From assembly GCF_947492405.1 (NCBI RefSeq), contig NZ_CANLMP010000005.1:310001-374000 (forward strand): a stretch of DNA of 64,000 bases, written 5' to 3'. The translations under genes and the position numbers were made by a program. Below are positions 47,070 through 55,691 of the stretch, piece by piece. Numbering within the stretch: the stretch's first letter is position 1; each line of letters opens with the position of its first letter. This stretch comes from an uncultured Aquimarina sp. (lineage in GTDB: Bacteria > Bacteroidota > Bacteroidia > Flavobacteriales > Flavobacteriaceae). The notes below the pieces were generated by a model. It was not told the DNA's origin. It did not search any database and saw only the letters and a list, made by a program, of their open reading frames with translations.

Positions 47070-47831
47070 ATGAGTTCAAAAGAAAAAATTGCCGTTGTAA
47101 CTGGTGCCACGGGTGGTATTGGTTTCGCTGTTGCAAATAGATTAGGTAAAGATGGATATACTGTAATTTTAAATGGTATTGAGGATAATAAAGGAGCCGA
47201 AAGAGTCAAAGAACTTACAGCCCAAGGAATTAAAGCAGAATACTACGGATTCGACGTTACAAATGAAGAAGCTGTAACTTCTAATATAGAGGCAATTGGA
47301 GAAAAGTATGGTAAAATTGATGTACTAGTAAATAATGCTGGTGGATTAGGAGGAAGATCCAGGTTTGAAGGAATGACAACAGAGTTTTACAGATCTGTAA
47401 TGGCGTTAAACCTTGACTCAACCTTTTTTGCTTCTAGAGCTGCTATCCCATTTCTTAAAAAAGGGGAACACCCCTCTATAATTAACTATACATCTAATGC
47501 AGGATGGACCGCTGGAGGACCTGGAGCAGGAATCTATGGAACATCTAAAGCTGGTGTACATGCTATAACAAGAGCATTAGCAAAGGATCTTGCAGAATAT
47601 GGTATTAGAGCAAATGCAGTATCTCCTGGTACTATTGACACTCCATTCCACGCTCAGATTAAGGCAACGAAACCAGAAGTTTTTGCCTCTTGGGCAAATA
47701 ATATTATGTTAGGACGATTAGGTCAGCCTGAAGATGTTGCTGGTGTTATATCTTTCTTAGCTAGTAAAGACGCTGCTTTTATCACTGCCGAAACTATCCA
47801 GATTGGTGGAGGACAAGCCTTAGGTATTTAA
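47070..47831 (+). CDS. SDR-family oxidoreductase, probable DEH reductase
   Basis: A 253-residue short-chain dehydrogenase. The cofactor motif TGATGGIG lies at residues 11-18, NNAGG near 88, and the catalytic Tyr156 and Lys160 in YGTSK, with the Ser in NYTSNAG just before. It would reduce DEH to 2-keto-3-deoxygluconate (KDG) with NAD(P)H. This position in alginate loci is normally filled by a DehR/A1-R type reductase. KduD-type activity is the alternative, but the lyases and KdgF favour the DEH route. Confidence 0.9.
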   Translation: MSSKEKIAVVTGATGGIGFAVANRLGKDGYTVILNGIEDNKGAERVKELTAQGIKAEYYGFDVTNEEAVTSNIEAIGEKYGKIDVLVNNAGGLGGRSRFEGMTTEFYRSVMALNLDSTFFASRAAIPFLKKGEHPSIINYTSNAGWTAGGPGAGIYGTSKAGVHAITRALAKDLAEYGIRANAVSPGTIDTPFHAQIKATKPEVFASWANNIMLGRLGQPEDVAGVISFLASKDAAFITAETIQIGGGQALGI

Positions 47832-47849
47832 ATATAAAGAAAATATAAA

Positions 47850-48854
47850 ATGAAAAAAGTAGTAACCTTTGGAGAAGTTTTAATGCGTATAGCTCCTTTA
47901 GGGAACAAAAAATTAAAACAATCTAACCAATTAGAATACTACTTTGGTGGAACCGAAGCGAACGTAGCAATATCGCTCGCTCAATTCGGAAACAGTACAC
48001 AACATATTACAGCAGTATCCAACGATTTTGTTGGTGATGCAGCAAAGAGCTACTTGCAGAAACTGGGAGTAGATACTGGTTTGATTATTGACTCGCGTCA
48101 TCCTCTGGGATTATATTTCCTGGAGGTTGGTGCAGTCATGCGATCAAGCACTATAGCTTATAACAGAGCTAACTCAGCTTTTTGTAACATAGATCCTAAT
48201 GAGATTAATTGGGAAAAAGCTTTAGAAGATTGTGATTGGTTCCACTGGACGGGTATTACCCCTGCTCTATCCTTAAATGCATTTAAAGCGCTAAAACAAG
48301 GATTAGAAATTGCTAATAAAAAAGGAATTACAATATCTGCAGATCCAGCGTACAGAAGTGGCTTATGGAATTATGGTAAAGAAGCAAAAGATATTCTTAA
48401 TGAATTGGTAGCGTTATCTAATATTTTTATAGGAGGACCTAACGAAATCAATGAACTACTTGCGACTAATTTCTCTTTCGATAACGATAACTTTATAAAA
48501 GCAAGTAAGCTTTTAATGGAGAAATATTCTAGTATCAAAGGAGTTTTTGATAAAACAAGAATTTCTCTTAATGCTAGCTGGCATAAGATAAAAGCAAGAA
48601 TGTGGAATGGCGCAGAATTTTATGAAACCGATGAACTAGAAATAACACACGTAATTGACAGAATAGGAACTGGTGATGCTTATGCCGCAGGATTAATTCA
48701 AGGACTATTGCATTATGACGATATAAAAGCATTACAATTTGCAAATGCATCTTGCGCTTTAAAGCATACTATAGAAGGAGACGCTAATCTAGTAACAGAA
48801 GCAGAAGTATTAAGTATCATTGAAGGTAACATTTCGGGACGAATAAAAAGATAA
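47850..48854 (+). CDS. kdgK: 2-keto-3-deoxygluconate kinase
   Basis: A 334-residue PfkB-family kinase phosphorylating KDG to KDPG. The N-terminus has FGEVLMRIAP and YFGGTEANVAISLAQFG (substrate binding); the C-terminus has the anion hole GTGDAYAAG with catalytic Asp276. It starts 18 bases after the SDR gene and ends 1 base before the aldolase, so kinase and aldolase are co-translated. Confidence 0.93.
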   Translation: MKKVVTFGEVLMRIAPLGNKKLKQSNQLEYYFGGTEANVAISLAQFGNSTQHITAVSNDFVGDAAKSYLQKLGVDTGLIIDSRHPLGLYFLEVGAVMRSSTIAYNRANSAFCNIDPNEINWEKALEDCDWFHWTGITPALSLNAFKALKQGLEIANKKGITISADPAYRSGLWNYGKEAKDILNELVALSNIFIGGPNEINELLATNFSFDNDNFIKASKLLMEKYSSIKGVFDKTRISLNASWHKIKARMWNGAEFYETDELEITHVIDRIGTGDAYAAGLIQGLLHYDDIKALQFANASCALKHTIEGDANLVTEAEVLSIIEGNISGRIKR

Positions 48855-48855
48855 T

Positions 48856-49536
48856 ATGGCAAAATATACAAGAATAGAAGTTGCACAGGTGATGGGAGAC
48901 ACGGGAATTGTTCCCTTATTTTATCATCAAGATATAGAAATTGCAAAAAAAGTTATTCAAGCTTGTTATGATGGTGGCGCCAGAGTCTTTGAGTTTACCA
49001 ATAGAGGTGACCATGCTCAGGATATTTTTACCAAATTATCTAAATGGGTCAATGAAGAACTTCCTGGAATGATTCTGGGAATAGGATCTATAGTTGATGC
49101 TGGTACAGCTTCACTATTCATCCAAAAAGGAGCGAATTTTATAGTCTCTCCTATTCTAAATCCAGAAATAGCAAAAGTATGTAATCGTAGAAAAATTGCG
49201 TGGCTACCTGGCTGTGCGACACTCACAGAAATCAATTACGCCGAAGAATTAGGTGCAGAAATAGTAAAAATATTTCCTGCAGCACAAGTAGGTGGAGCTG
49301 ATTTTGTAAAAGGTATAAAAGCACCTTGTCCTTGGACTAGTATTATGCCCAGTGGAGGTGTTACACCAGAAAAAAATAATCTTATTGATTGGTTTAATGC
49401 AGGTGTGCATTGTGTCGGTATGGGATCAAAATTAATAGTTAAGGATGAACACGGAGATTTCGACTATAATAAAATGACAGAATTGACTAAAGAATCGCTT
49501 AAGACGGTCGAATATATTAGGAAAGAAAATATCTAA
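48856..49536 (+). CDS. eda: KDPG/KHG aldolase
   Basis: A 226-residue class I aldolase splitting KDPG into pyruvate and glyceraldehyde-3-phosphate. The Schiff-base Lys138 is in EIVKIFPAAQVGG, followed by the phosphate-binding MPSGGVTPE. The segment RVFEFTNRGDHA holds the conserved Glu. It completes the alginate monomer pathway and is the last gene of the SusC-to-eda run. No terminator hairpin is seen after it. Confidence 0.93.
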   Translation: MAKYTRIEVAQVMGDTGIVPLFYHQDIEIAKKVIQACYDGGARVFEFTNRGDHAQDIFTKLSKWVNEELPGMILGIGSIVDAGTASLFIQKGANFIVSPILNPEIAKVCNRRKIAWLPGCATLTEINYAEELGAEIVKIFPAAQVGGADFVKGIKAPCPWTSIMPSGGVTPEKNNLIDWFNAGVHCVGMGSKLIVKDEHGDFDYNKMTELTKESLKTVEYIRKENI

Positions 49537-49623
49537 AAAAAATCTTAATTCTTATCTTTTTCCCTTTTCTTGTTTTATAAAATCATTAAACAATTAAGCC
49601 AAAAACACGATTTTCAATAAAAA

Positions 49624-49654
49624 TTGTGTTAAACAAAATAATTTTATATATTTG
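49624..49654 (+). promoter_or_regulatory. promoter of the T9SS gene next to the alginate operon
   Basis: A -33 TTG (49624-49626) and a -7 TATATTTG (49647-49654) are separated by 20 bases. The -7 box overlaps the first dyad of the operator by three bases, the same geometry as at the GntR promoter. Confidence 0.72.
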
Positions 49655-49676
49655 GTTAACCAATTTGGTTGACCAG
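49652..49676. promoter_or_regulatory. second double FadR/GntR-type operator
   Basis: Dyads TTGGTTAACCA (49652-49662) and TTGGTTGACCAG (49665-49676) have the same 13-base centre spacing as the site at 33214-33238, with 21 of 25 bases identical. The regulator encoded at 33258 is the obvious candidate to bind. It would place the downstream secreted genes in the alginate regulon. Confidence 0.75.
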
Positions 49677-49716
49677 AAAAAAACAAATTTCACCTTATAT
49701 TAAAATGTAAACAATT

Positions 49717-51081
49717 ATGAAAAACTTATTACTATTAATAACTGCTTTGGGTAGCTTTAGCTTTATATCGGCTCAAACTTATGATAATTCCGGAACTTAT
49801 CTTATCAATGAAATCATTGCAAGTCCTTCCAACAGTGACTCTGGATTGATTAATATTACGGACAATTCTAGCATTCAAGATTTTTTATATGATACAGATG
49901 AAACATTAGAATACTTTGAGTTTAGAGGGCCTGCAGATGGTGTAATACCTAATGGAACCTATTTTATTACGATAGATGGAGACGGTGACGATAGTGATGT
50001 AGGCAATAATATTGGTTTAGTGAGAGAGGTCATTGATCTGAGTGGTTTAAGTTTTGGATCTAATGGAATTTTATCAATAGTTGCAAACGTAACTTTTACC
50101 GCTGGCTCAACCGATCAAGATGGAAATGTGATTACCGTAACCACTACAATTGAAAATCCTTATGCTGCCGCTTTGGCTGCATCAGACGCTAACGTGATTA
50201 CTGTTGGAGTCACTGCCACTCCTGAATGGACTGATGAAGAAACAATTGGTGTTCCCGTGAATGAAACATTACGAAGATTCAATACAATTACGGTAACATC
50301 TAACGATATTGGTTATGATGGTAATTTTAGTGATCAAAGTAATAATTTTATGCTTATTCAAAGTAGTACTCCTCCTTCAAAAGATTCAATGGATAGAGTA
50401 GATATGGATGAGAATGGAGTTTTAGATCCTACAGGACAACATACTGATTGGACTATTCTGGACTCAGTGAGTATTTTAGATAATGATGATAACGATGCGT
50501 CAGCTAATGAAGTTGGTGAGTTTGCATATGGTCAAATAGTTTTTTATGACGATACTCCAAGTTCTCCATTAAATCTTGATCCTACCGTATCTACCACTTT
50601 AATTCCCTTGGACGATGATGCTAATTACGTTGCAAGATCTTCAGATGATCCAACATACATAGCTGAAACGGACTGGATTGCAGCTAGAACAAATTCTAAT
50701 TCTTTCCCAGATTGGGCAATAAGTGGAACTGATACACGACAATCTCCTTCCACTTTAGAAGGAAACATCCCCTTAACCACCTATGGAAATATTAATAACG
50801 GTTATACAGGTTTTACTGGTGGACAAACTCTTACTACCCTTTCAACCAATGAGTTTACCATTAATGGTACAAAGCTTTCTGCTTACCCTGTACCAATGAT
50901 TGATAAATTAACCGTTAGCGGTTTAGAGATCGATACTGCCGTGATATATAACTTAACTGGTGCTATCGTTTCTAAAAGTAATAATAACGAAATTAGTGTT
51001 TCTGACTTATCATCGGGAGTTTATATTTTAGAGATTGAATCCAACGGTTCTAAAGCTTCTAATCTTGTTGTTAAACAATAG
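49717..51081 (+). CDS. secreted T9SS-sorted protein of unknown function in the alginate regulon
   Basis: A 454-residue protein with a Sec signal (LLLITALGSFSFISAQ) and a type A T9SS sorting domain in the last about 75 residues (KLSAYPVPMIDKLTVSG, LSSGVYILEIESNG). The mature N-terminus (YLINEIIASPS, LEYFEFRGPADGV, YFITIDGDGDD) loosely resembles lamin-tail-like beta domains; I recognise no catalytic motif. Asp-rich segments may bind calcium. It has its own promoter overlapped by the operator shared with the GntR gene, and ends at a strong terminator. It could be an alginate- or matrix-binding surface protein. Confidence 0.7.
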   Translation: MKNLLLLITALGSFSFISAQTYDNSGTYLINEIIASPSNSDSGLINITDNSSIQDFLYDTDETLEYFEFRGPADGVIPNGTYFITIDGDGDDSDVGNNIGLVREVIDLSGLSFGSNGILSIVANVTFTAGSTDQDGNVITVTTTIENPYAAALAASDANVITVGVTATPEWTDEETIGVPVNETLRRFNTITVTSNDIGYDGNFSDQSNNFMLIQSSTPPSKDSMDRVDMDENGVLDPTGQHTDWTILDSVSILDNDDNDASANEVGEFAYGQIVFYDDTPSSPLNLDPTVSTTLIPLDDDANYVARSSDDPTYIAETDWIAARTNSNSFPDWAISGTDTRQSPSTLEGNIPLTTYGNINNGYTGFTGGQTLTTLSTNEFTINGTKLSAYPVPMIDKLTVSGLEIDTAVIYNLTGAIVSKSNNNEISVSDLSSGVYILEIESNGSKASNLVVKQ

Positions 51082-51118
51082 CATTTACATGTATGCACAT
51101 AAGGTAAAAGATATTTAT

Positions 51119-51150
51119 AAAAATCTCATTCATAAGTGAATGAGATTTTT
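51119..51150 (+). terminator. Rho-independent terminator after the T9SS gene
   Basis: A 14-bp perfect stem (AAAAATCTCATTCA / TGAATGAGATTTTT) with a TAAG tetraloop, followed by TATTTCTT. It closes the transcript of the T9SS gene 38 bases after its stop and separates it from the lyase-like pair. Confidence 0.88.
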
Positions 51151-51352
51151 TATTTCTTAATTTTAAAAATAAAAAATCAATCCGCTCCTCTATTCAATAT
51201 TTTTTTAATGAATTTAAACATAATAAGGATGTTCTGAAAAGTATTATAAACTTATTTAACATTGAAACATTAGAAATCTAGCAAAAAAGAAGACTCATAT
51301 GCTACTTTATCCATTACCTATTAGTTTTTACATACGTTAAATTACCTTTACC

Positions 51353-52480
51353 ATGAAATTAATCGCTCCTATCCTATTCTCCATTTTGTTCTATACTAAA
51401 TCCGTAGCACAAGAAGTAACTTTAAATGCAGACGGACCAGGCAACACCTATGAACTCATTAATAGCGTTTTTGCTCCAACTAGTGGAAATGTTATAGAAG
51501 CCCCAGGAGTTACAGGCAGTACTTGTGATAATCATTCTACATATTCTGGTACTGACGGAAATCGTCATATTGATGAGATATTTAATACCGATTTAGGAAT
51601 CAATGTTTTTAGATTTATCATGCATGTCAATGAAGATATTGACCGAGATAAATGTTCTACCACAGATCGACAACGCAATGAAATAAAGACGTATGCTCCA
51701 TCTCCAGATAATCTTAAAGGTGTAATAGGAGAAACTGTTCAATATAAATGGAAGTTTAAGATAGATGCTAATTTTCAACCTTCAGGAAGTTTTACTCATT
51801 TTCATCAGTTAAAATCTGTAGGAGCAGATTCCGCAGAAGAAAGTCAGCCATTAATTACTTTAACTGCCAGAAAAGGAAGTCCAGATAGATTAGAATTAAG
51901 ATACGCTCCTACTACCTCACAATCTACTCTTACCTCAGTAAATCTTTCTTTATTAAGAGGAAATTGGGTAGAAGTTTTAGAAACAGTTACCTACGGCGAA
52001 ACTAATAATGCGATCTATAATATTATTATTACTAACGTAAATACAGGAGCTGAAATATTGAATTATTCCTCATCTGAACTAAGAATGTGGAAAACAAATG
52101 CCGATTTTATTAGACCAAAATGGGGAATATACAGAAGTTTAAACTCTTCTTCTGATTTAAGAGACGAAGAAGTATTATATGCTAACTTTTCTGTAACTGA
52201 AAACTCTACCTTATCGGTGCCATCGATATCAGAAAAAGAACTGTTTACTGTATTCCCAAATCCTACAAAAGCATTTATTAACCTTAATTTACTAGAGAAC
52301 ATAAATGATTATGAAGTAATAATTATCAATGGATCTGGAAAATTGGTTAATAAATTAAATGGATTAAGAATAGATAATAAATTAGACATCAGCAACCTTT
52401 CTAATGGTCTATATTTTATAAAATTAGTAGATAAACTAACCAACACTTTTACGATAAAAAAAGTTATCAAAACGAATTAG
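51353..52480 (+). CDS. jelly-roll polysaccharide-lyase-like protein with T9SS sorting domain
   Basis: A 375-residue secreted protein: Sec signal (about 1-20), beta-jelly-roll domain (about 22-283) and a T9SS type A domain (about 295-375; LFTVFPNPTKAFINLNL, LSNGLYFIKLVDK). The jelly roll carries three signature strands like those of PL7/PL13/PL14/PL18-type lyases: DRQRNEIKTY, FTHFHQLKSVG and RPKWGIYRSL, corresponding in order to RxE, QxH and YxKxGxY motifs. The closest family may be the Polysacc_lyase (heparin-lyase-I-like) group, but I cannot fix it. Next to an alginate locus, alginate is a plausible substrate. It may supply the extracellular endolyase the locus otherwise lacks. Confidence 0.72.
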   Translation: MKLIAPILFSILFYTKSVAQEVTLNADGPGNTYELINSVFAPTSGNVIEAPGVTGSTCDNHSTYSGTDGNRHIDEIFNTDLGINVFRFIMHVNEDIDRDKCSTTDRQRNEIKTYAPSPDNLKGVIGETVQYKWKFKIDANFQPSGSFTHFHQLKSVGADSAEESQPLITLTARKGSPDRLELRYAPTTSQSTLTSVNLSLLRGNWVEVLETVTYGETNNAIYNIIITNVNTGAEILNYSSSELRMWKTNADFIRPKWGIYRSLNSSSDLRDEEVLYANFSVTENSTLSVPSISEKELFTVFPNPTKAFINLNLLENINDYEVIIINGSGKLVNKLNGLRIDNKLDISNLSNGLYFIKLVDKLTNTFTIKKVIKTN

Positions 52481-52502
52481 TAAAAGCTTCAACCAAAATA
52501 TT

Positions 52503-53324
52503 ATGAGATCAGTGGTAATACTATTTACTTTTTTAGCACATTTTTCTATATATGCTCAGGTTACTCTTACTGCGGATGGTCCGGGAAACACCTATGAGCT
52601 TATTACTTCTAAGTTAGCGCCAGGATATAATCCAATAGAAGCTCCAGGAATGATGAGAGAAGACTGTGATAACCATCTTAATTATGGTAAACACATCAGT
52701 GAAGTTTTTGATAATGAACTGGCTAAGAATGTATTTAAATTTGTCATCCACGTTAAAGAAGACAATGACCGTTGCAAAACTTTTGATAGACAGCGTAACG
52801 AAATAAAAAGTTACAAATCATCCCCAGATAACCTAAAAGCTACGATCGGAGAAACTGTAGAATACAAATGGAAATTCAAACTAGATAAAAACTTTAAACC
52901 ATCTAAGAACTTTACACACCTCCATCAATTGAAATCTGTAGGAGAAACCGAAAAAGCAAAACCTATTATCACCCTTACAGCTAGAAAAGGGAGTGTCGAT
53001 AAATTAGAGCTTAGACATTCTAGCGGAAAAAATCAAAATACACTTAAAAAAGTAGATTTGGATTTATTAAGAGGGCATTGGGTAATGGTTACAGAAAAAG
53101 TTACTTATGGAAACGCGGGTAAAACTTCTTACAATATATCCATCACTAATGTAAAAACAGAAAATATTATTTTGGAATACCACAATAACACCCTACAAAT
53201 ATGGAATGCAGGTGCAGAATTCGTTAGGCCAAAATGGGGTATCTATAGAAGTTTAAAAAATACACAAAGTCTTAGAGATGAAGAAGTACTATTTGCAGAT
53301 TTTTCTATCAGAGAAAGTAAATAA
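52503..53324 (+). CDS. jelly-roll polysaccharide-lyase-like protein, paralogue without sorting domain
   Basis: A 273-residue paralogue of the preceding protein, clearly a tandem duplicate: both start the mature part with TADGPGNTYELI or NADGPGNTYELI, and share RQRNEIK, FTHxHQLKSVG and RPKWGIYRSL. It has a Sec signal (LFTFLAHFSIYAQ) but stops directly after the catalytic domain, with no T9SS region, so it should stay in the periplasm. It starts 22 bases after its neighbour, in one transcript. The pair may split extracellular and periplasmic cutting of the same glycan. Confidence 0.75.
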   Translation: MRSVVILFTFLAHFSIYAQVTLTADGPGNTYELITSKLAPGYNPIEAPGMMREDCDNHLNYGKHISEVFDNELAKNVFKFVIHVKEDNDRCKTFDRQRNEIKSYKSSPDNLKATIGETVEYKWKFKLDKNFKPSKNFTHLHQLKSVGETEKAKPIITLTARKGSVDKLELRHSSGKNQNTLKKVDLDLLRGHWVMVTEKVTYGNAGKTSYNISITNVKTENIILEYHNNTLQIWNAGAEFVRPKWGIYRSLKNTQSLRDEEVLFADFSIRESK

Positions 53325-53371
53325 TTGACTTTAGCGGAATTAATTATTTGTAAAAATAAATTTTCTATATT

Positions 53372-54226
53372 CTAAAGATCAAAAACTCTACTTAGATTAA
53401 ATCCAAAGAAAAAATCACCATCTCCCCAATCTCCAGATCCTTGACCTAAAAAACCATTTTCAAACATGGGTTGCGCATTTGTAAAATGAACCTGAAATAC
53501 ATGCCCTCCTGTTTCTATATCAAAACCGATAGATAATGGGTTCTTAAAAGCAGAACTACTACTTCTATTAAAATGATATCCATAATCTAGATTAAGACTA
53601 AAACGTTTCGTTAATTTATAACGCCCTCCTACTCCCATAATAAACTGAGAATTATCCTGGTCATCAAACCTAACAAAATTTTCATGTAAATAAGAAGGTG
53701 CCAATTCTAGCGAAAGTCTTTTACTAACTTTTCTAGCTATCAAAACTTGAGTAACATATGATAATCTATTACTAAACTCTAATTTTGGTAATTGATCTTT
53801 CTCTAACCCTGTATTAATAGTTAACAAGTTGTATCCTACAATGGTTAAAGGAAATCCGCCTTTTTTCTGTCTAGCAATCCTATATTTAACATGTCCCCCA
53901 TATGTTTTTTGGAACGAACTACGAGCAATACCCACATTTAAACCATCAGTTATACCATAGATAAACTTAAGCTGCGTAACTGCCTGATCTAATCCAAAAA
54001 AATCATCAATACCATTTTCTACACTACCAAAACGATGGGCAACTACAAAAAATAAACTTCTCTTATTAACTAATTTTGTGGATTCAAAATTTACAACCTT
54101 AAGTCCTTTAAAAGTAGATGTAACATAATTGTCTTCCTGAACATCAGACTCTAACTCGTCTAATAGATCATCTTGAGCTATTGTTATGTAAGGGATTAGA
54201 AATAAAACTAATAGAAATTTTCTCAT
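53372..54226 (-). CDS. DUF5777-family outer-membrane beta-barrel protein
   Basis: A 284-residue exported protein (MRKFLLVLFLIPYITIAQ signal) with alternating beta strands and a terminal aromatic pattern (FFGFNLSRVFDL). The segment LFFVVAHRFGSVENGIDDFFGLDQ is characteristic of DUF5777 barrels. The function of the family is unknown. It lies 33 bases downstream of the OB-fold gene on the same strand and convergent to the lyase pair (47-base gap). In flavobacteria such barrels often neighbour YceI and small cytochrome genes, as here. Confidence 0.78.
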   Translation of the reverse strand: MRKFLLVLFLIPYITIAQDDLLDELESDVQEDNYVTSTFKGLKVVNFESTKLVNKRSLFFVVAHRFGSVENGIDDFFGLDQAVTQLKFIYGITDGLNVGIARSSFQKTYGGHVKYRIARQKKGGFPLTIVGYNLLTINTGLEKDQLPKLEFSNRLSYVTQVLIARKVSKRLSLELAPSYLHENFVRFDDQDNSQFIMGVGGRYKLTKRFSLNLDYGYHFNRSSSSAFKNPLSIGFDIETGGHVFQVHFTNAQPMFENGFLGQGSGDWGDGDFFFGFNLSRVFDL

Positions 54227-54259
54227 GAAAGTGTTTTTAAAAATACTAATAAAGACAAA

Positions 54260-54643
54260 TTATTTAATAATGGACGCTTGATCTAATTTAACCACTTCCA
54301 GAAGCTCATCATAACCGATACATCGCCCTTTTATGGTATATTTTGAATTTAAACTTGAATCAGAAATATTATGATTAGTATCAAAAGTACAGTATGCAGC
54401 ATCATTAAGCATTAAAGAATTCGTTTCTATTTCTGTTAGCTCTCCTTGTACAATAATTGTCTTATTCAAATACTTTTTAGAAGTTACATCAGAATTTTCA
54501 GAAAACTCTTTTGCCAATTCGGTTGCATCCACTGTAAATTCTGCCTTCTCTCCTTGAATATCTCTATGAGATTGGTATACATATTTATATCCAACAAAAG
54601 CCGCAATTCCTAAAATTAAAATTACTATGAGTAGTTTTTTCAT
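54260..54643 (-). CDS. membrane-anchored OB-fold (tRNA_anti-like) protein
   Basis: A 127-residue protein with one N-terminal membrane segment (LLIVILILGIAAFVGYKYVY) and a periplasmic domain with the tRNA_anti-like OB pattern: DATELAKEFSEN, YLNKTIIVQGELTEIE, YTIKGRCIGYDELLEVVKLDQASI. The role is unknown; in this family it is not tRNA binding in any proven sense. It is transcribed divergently from the haem lipoprotein and YceI genes, with which it forms a small conserved-looking envelope cluster. Confidence 0.72.
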   Translation of the reverse strand: MKKLLIVILILGIAAFVGYKYVYQSHRDIQGEKAEFTVDATELAKEFSENSDVTSKKYLNKTIIVQGELTEIETNSLMLNDAAYCTFDTNHNISDSSLNSKYTIKGRCIGYDELLEVVKLDQASIIK

Positions 54644-54702
54644 TGTGCCTTTTCCGTTTAAACTTGTTTTAAAAGTATGAAAATTATCGTCCTAATGAAA
54701 CT

Positions 54703-54752
54703 TATTTTTGCATATCAATTAAATTTGATCTAATTTCTACCATTCAAAATTA
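54703..54752. promoter_or_regulatory. overlapping divergent promoter elements
   Basis: In the 127-base divergent gap, plus-strand TATTTTTG (54703-54710) and TAAATTTG (54720-54727) and minus-strand TAATTTTG (54745-54752) all fit TAnnTTTG. None has a TTG at ideal spacing. They may serve the two diverging transcripts and compete. Confidence 0.4.
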
Positions 54753-54770
54753 AAATTCAAAAAGGAATTT

Positions 54771-55139
54771 ATGAAAGTATATTTTTTTAAACTTTTGATT
54801 CTCTGCTTAGTTACAATAAGTATAAGTTGTGAAAATGATAGTGAAAATGATTTAATAGATGTGACACCGCCTGTTACACTTGTTACCTATGAAAACAATG
54901 TAAAAGCTATTATTGATAATAATTGTACTTCTTGTCACAATAATCCTCCAATTAACTTTGCTCCCATGCCACTTCTAACCTTTGATCAAGTAAAAGAAGC
55001 AGTAGACAATAGAGGATTGCTTGATAGAGTTTCTTCAGAAGATATAAATTTTTTAATGCCTTCTGGAGGGCCTAGACTACCACAAGCTACCATAGATATT
55101 ATTTTACAATGGAATACCGATGGATTATTAGAACAATAA
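54771..55139 (+). CDS. mono-haem c-type cytochrome-like lipoprotein
   Basis: A 122-residue lipoprotein (Cys20 in TISISCEND) with one haem-binding motif, Cys52-Thr-Ser-Cys55-His56 (NNCTSCHNNPP), and a possible distal Met in INFLMPSGGPRLP. It resembles the small c-type cytochromes of Bacteroidota that hang on the outer membrane. It starts the plus-strand pair with YceI (12-base gap). The electron partner is unknown. Confidence 0.78.
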   Translation: MKVYFFKLLILCLVTISISCENDSENDLIDVTPPVTLVTYENNVKAIIDNNCTSCHNNPPINFAPMPLLTFDQVKEAVDNRGLLDRVSSEDINFLMPSGGPRLPQATIDIILQWNTDGLLEQ

Positions 55140-55151
55140 AACTACATACCT

Positions 55152-55691
55152 ATGAAAAATTTCTTATTCTTTTTATTACTATTTGTTTCAGGATCTATTC
55201 TTGCTCAAGGAAAGTTTATTACCAAAAAAGGTACTATTAATTTTGAAGCTTCTGTACCGGCTTTTGAAGAGGTAAAAGCGAAAAACACAACGGTAACTGC
55301 TATTCTAAATACCGATAATGGAGAGTTCGCAGCTTTAGCTCTAATGAAAGGATTTCGTTTTAAAAATGCCTTAATGGAAGAGCATTTTAATGAAAACTAT
55401 ATTGAATCAGATGACTATCCTAAAGCAACTTTTAAAGGCAAGCTTGTAAATTTCGACAATACCAATATACAGAACGAATATACTATTAAAGGAACCTTAT
55501 CATTACACGGAAAGTCAAAAGAAATTGAGGCAAAAGGTATTCTGAATAAAGATAGTGATGATACAATTTCAATTACTTCATCCTTTATAACCAAACCAGA
55601 AGAATTTGATATTAAGATTCCTAGTATCGTTAGTAAAAAGATAGCAGAAGATATTTCTGTATCATTAAATTTTGTTTTAAAAAAGAAATAA
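55152..55691 (+). CDS. YceI-family periplasmic lipocalin-like protein
   Basis: A 179-residue exported protein with a Sec signal (FLFFLLLFVSGSILAQ) and the YceI beta-barrel pattern: FITKKGTINFEASVPAFEEVKAKN, EEHFNENYIESDDYPKATFKGKL and GTLSLHGKSKEIEAKG. Family members bind isoprenoid chains such as polyprenyl or ubiquinone-type lipids. Together with the haem lipoprotein it may serve an envelope redox or quinone-related job. That link is inference. Confidence 0.85.
   Translation: MKNFLFFLLLFVSGSILAQGKFITKKGTINFEASVPAFEEVKAKNTTVTAILNTDNGEFAALALMKGFRFKNALMEEHFNENYIESDDYPKATFKGKLVNFDNTNIQNEYTIKGTLSLHGKSKEIEAKGILNKDSDDTISITSSFITKPEEFDIKIPSIVSKKIAEDISVSLNFVLKKK

Noticed and set aside
52503..53324. 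Calling the jelly-roll pair PL7 alginate lyases outright
   Set aside because: The three strand motifs are only analogous to PL7 motifs (NEIK, HQLK, WGIYR instead of RxELR, QIH, YFKAG), so a firm family name is not justified.
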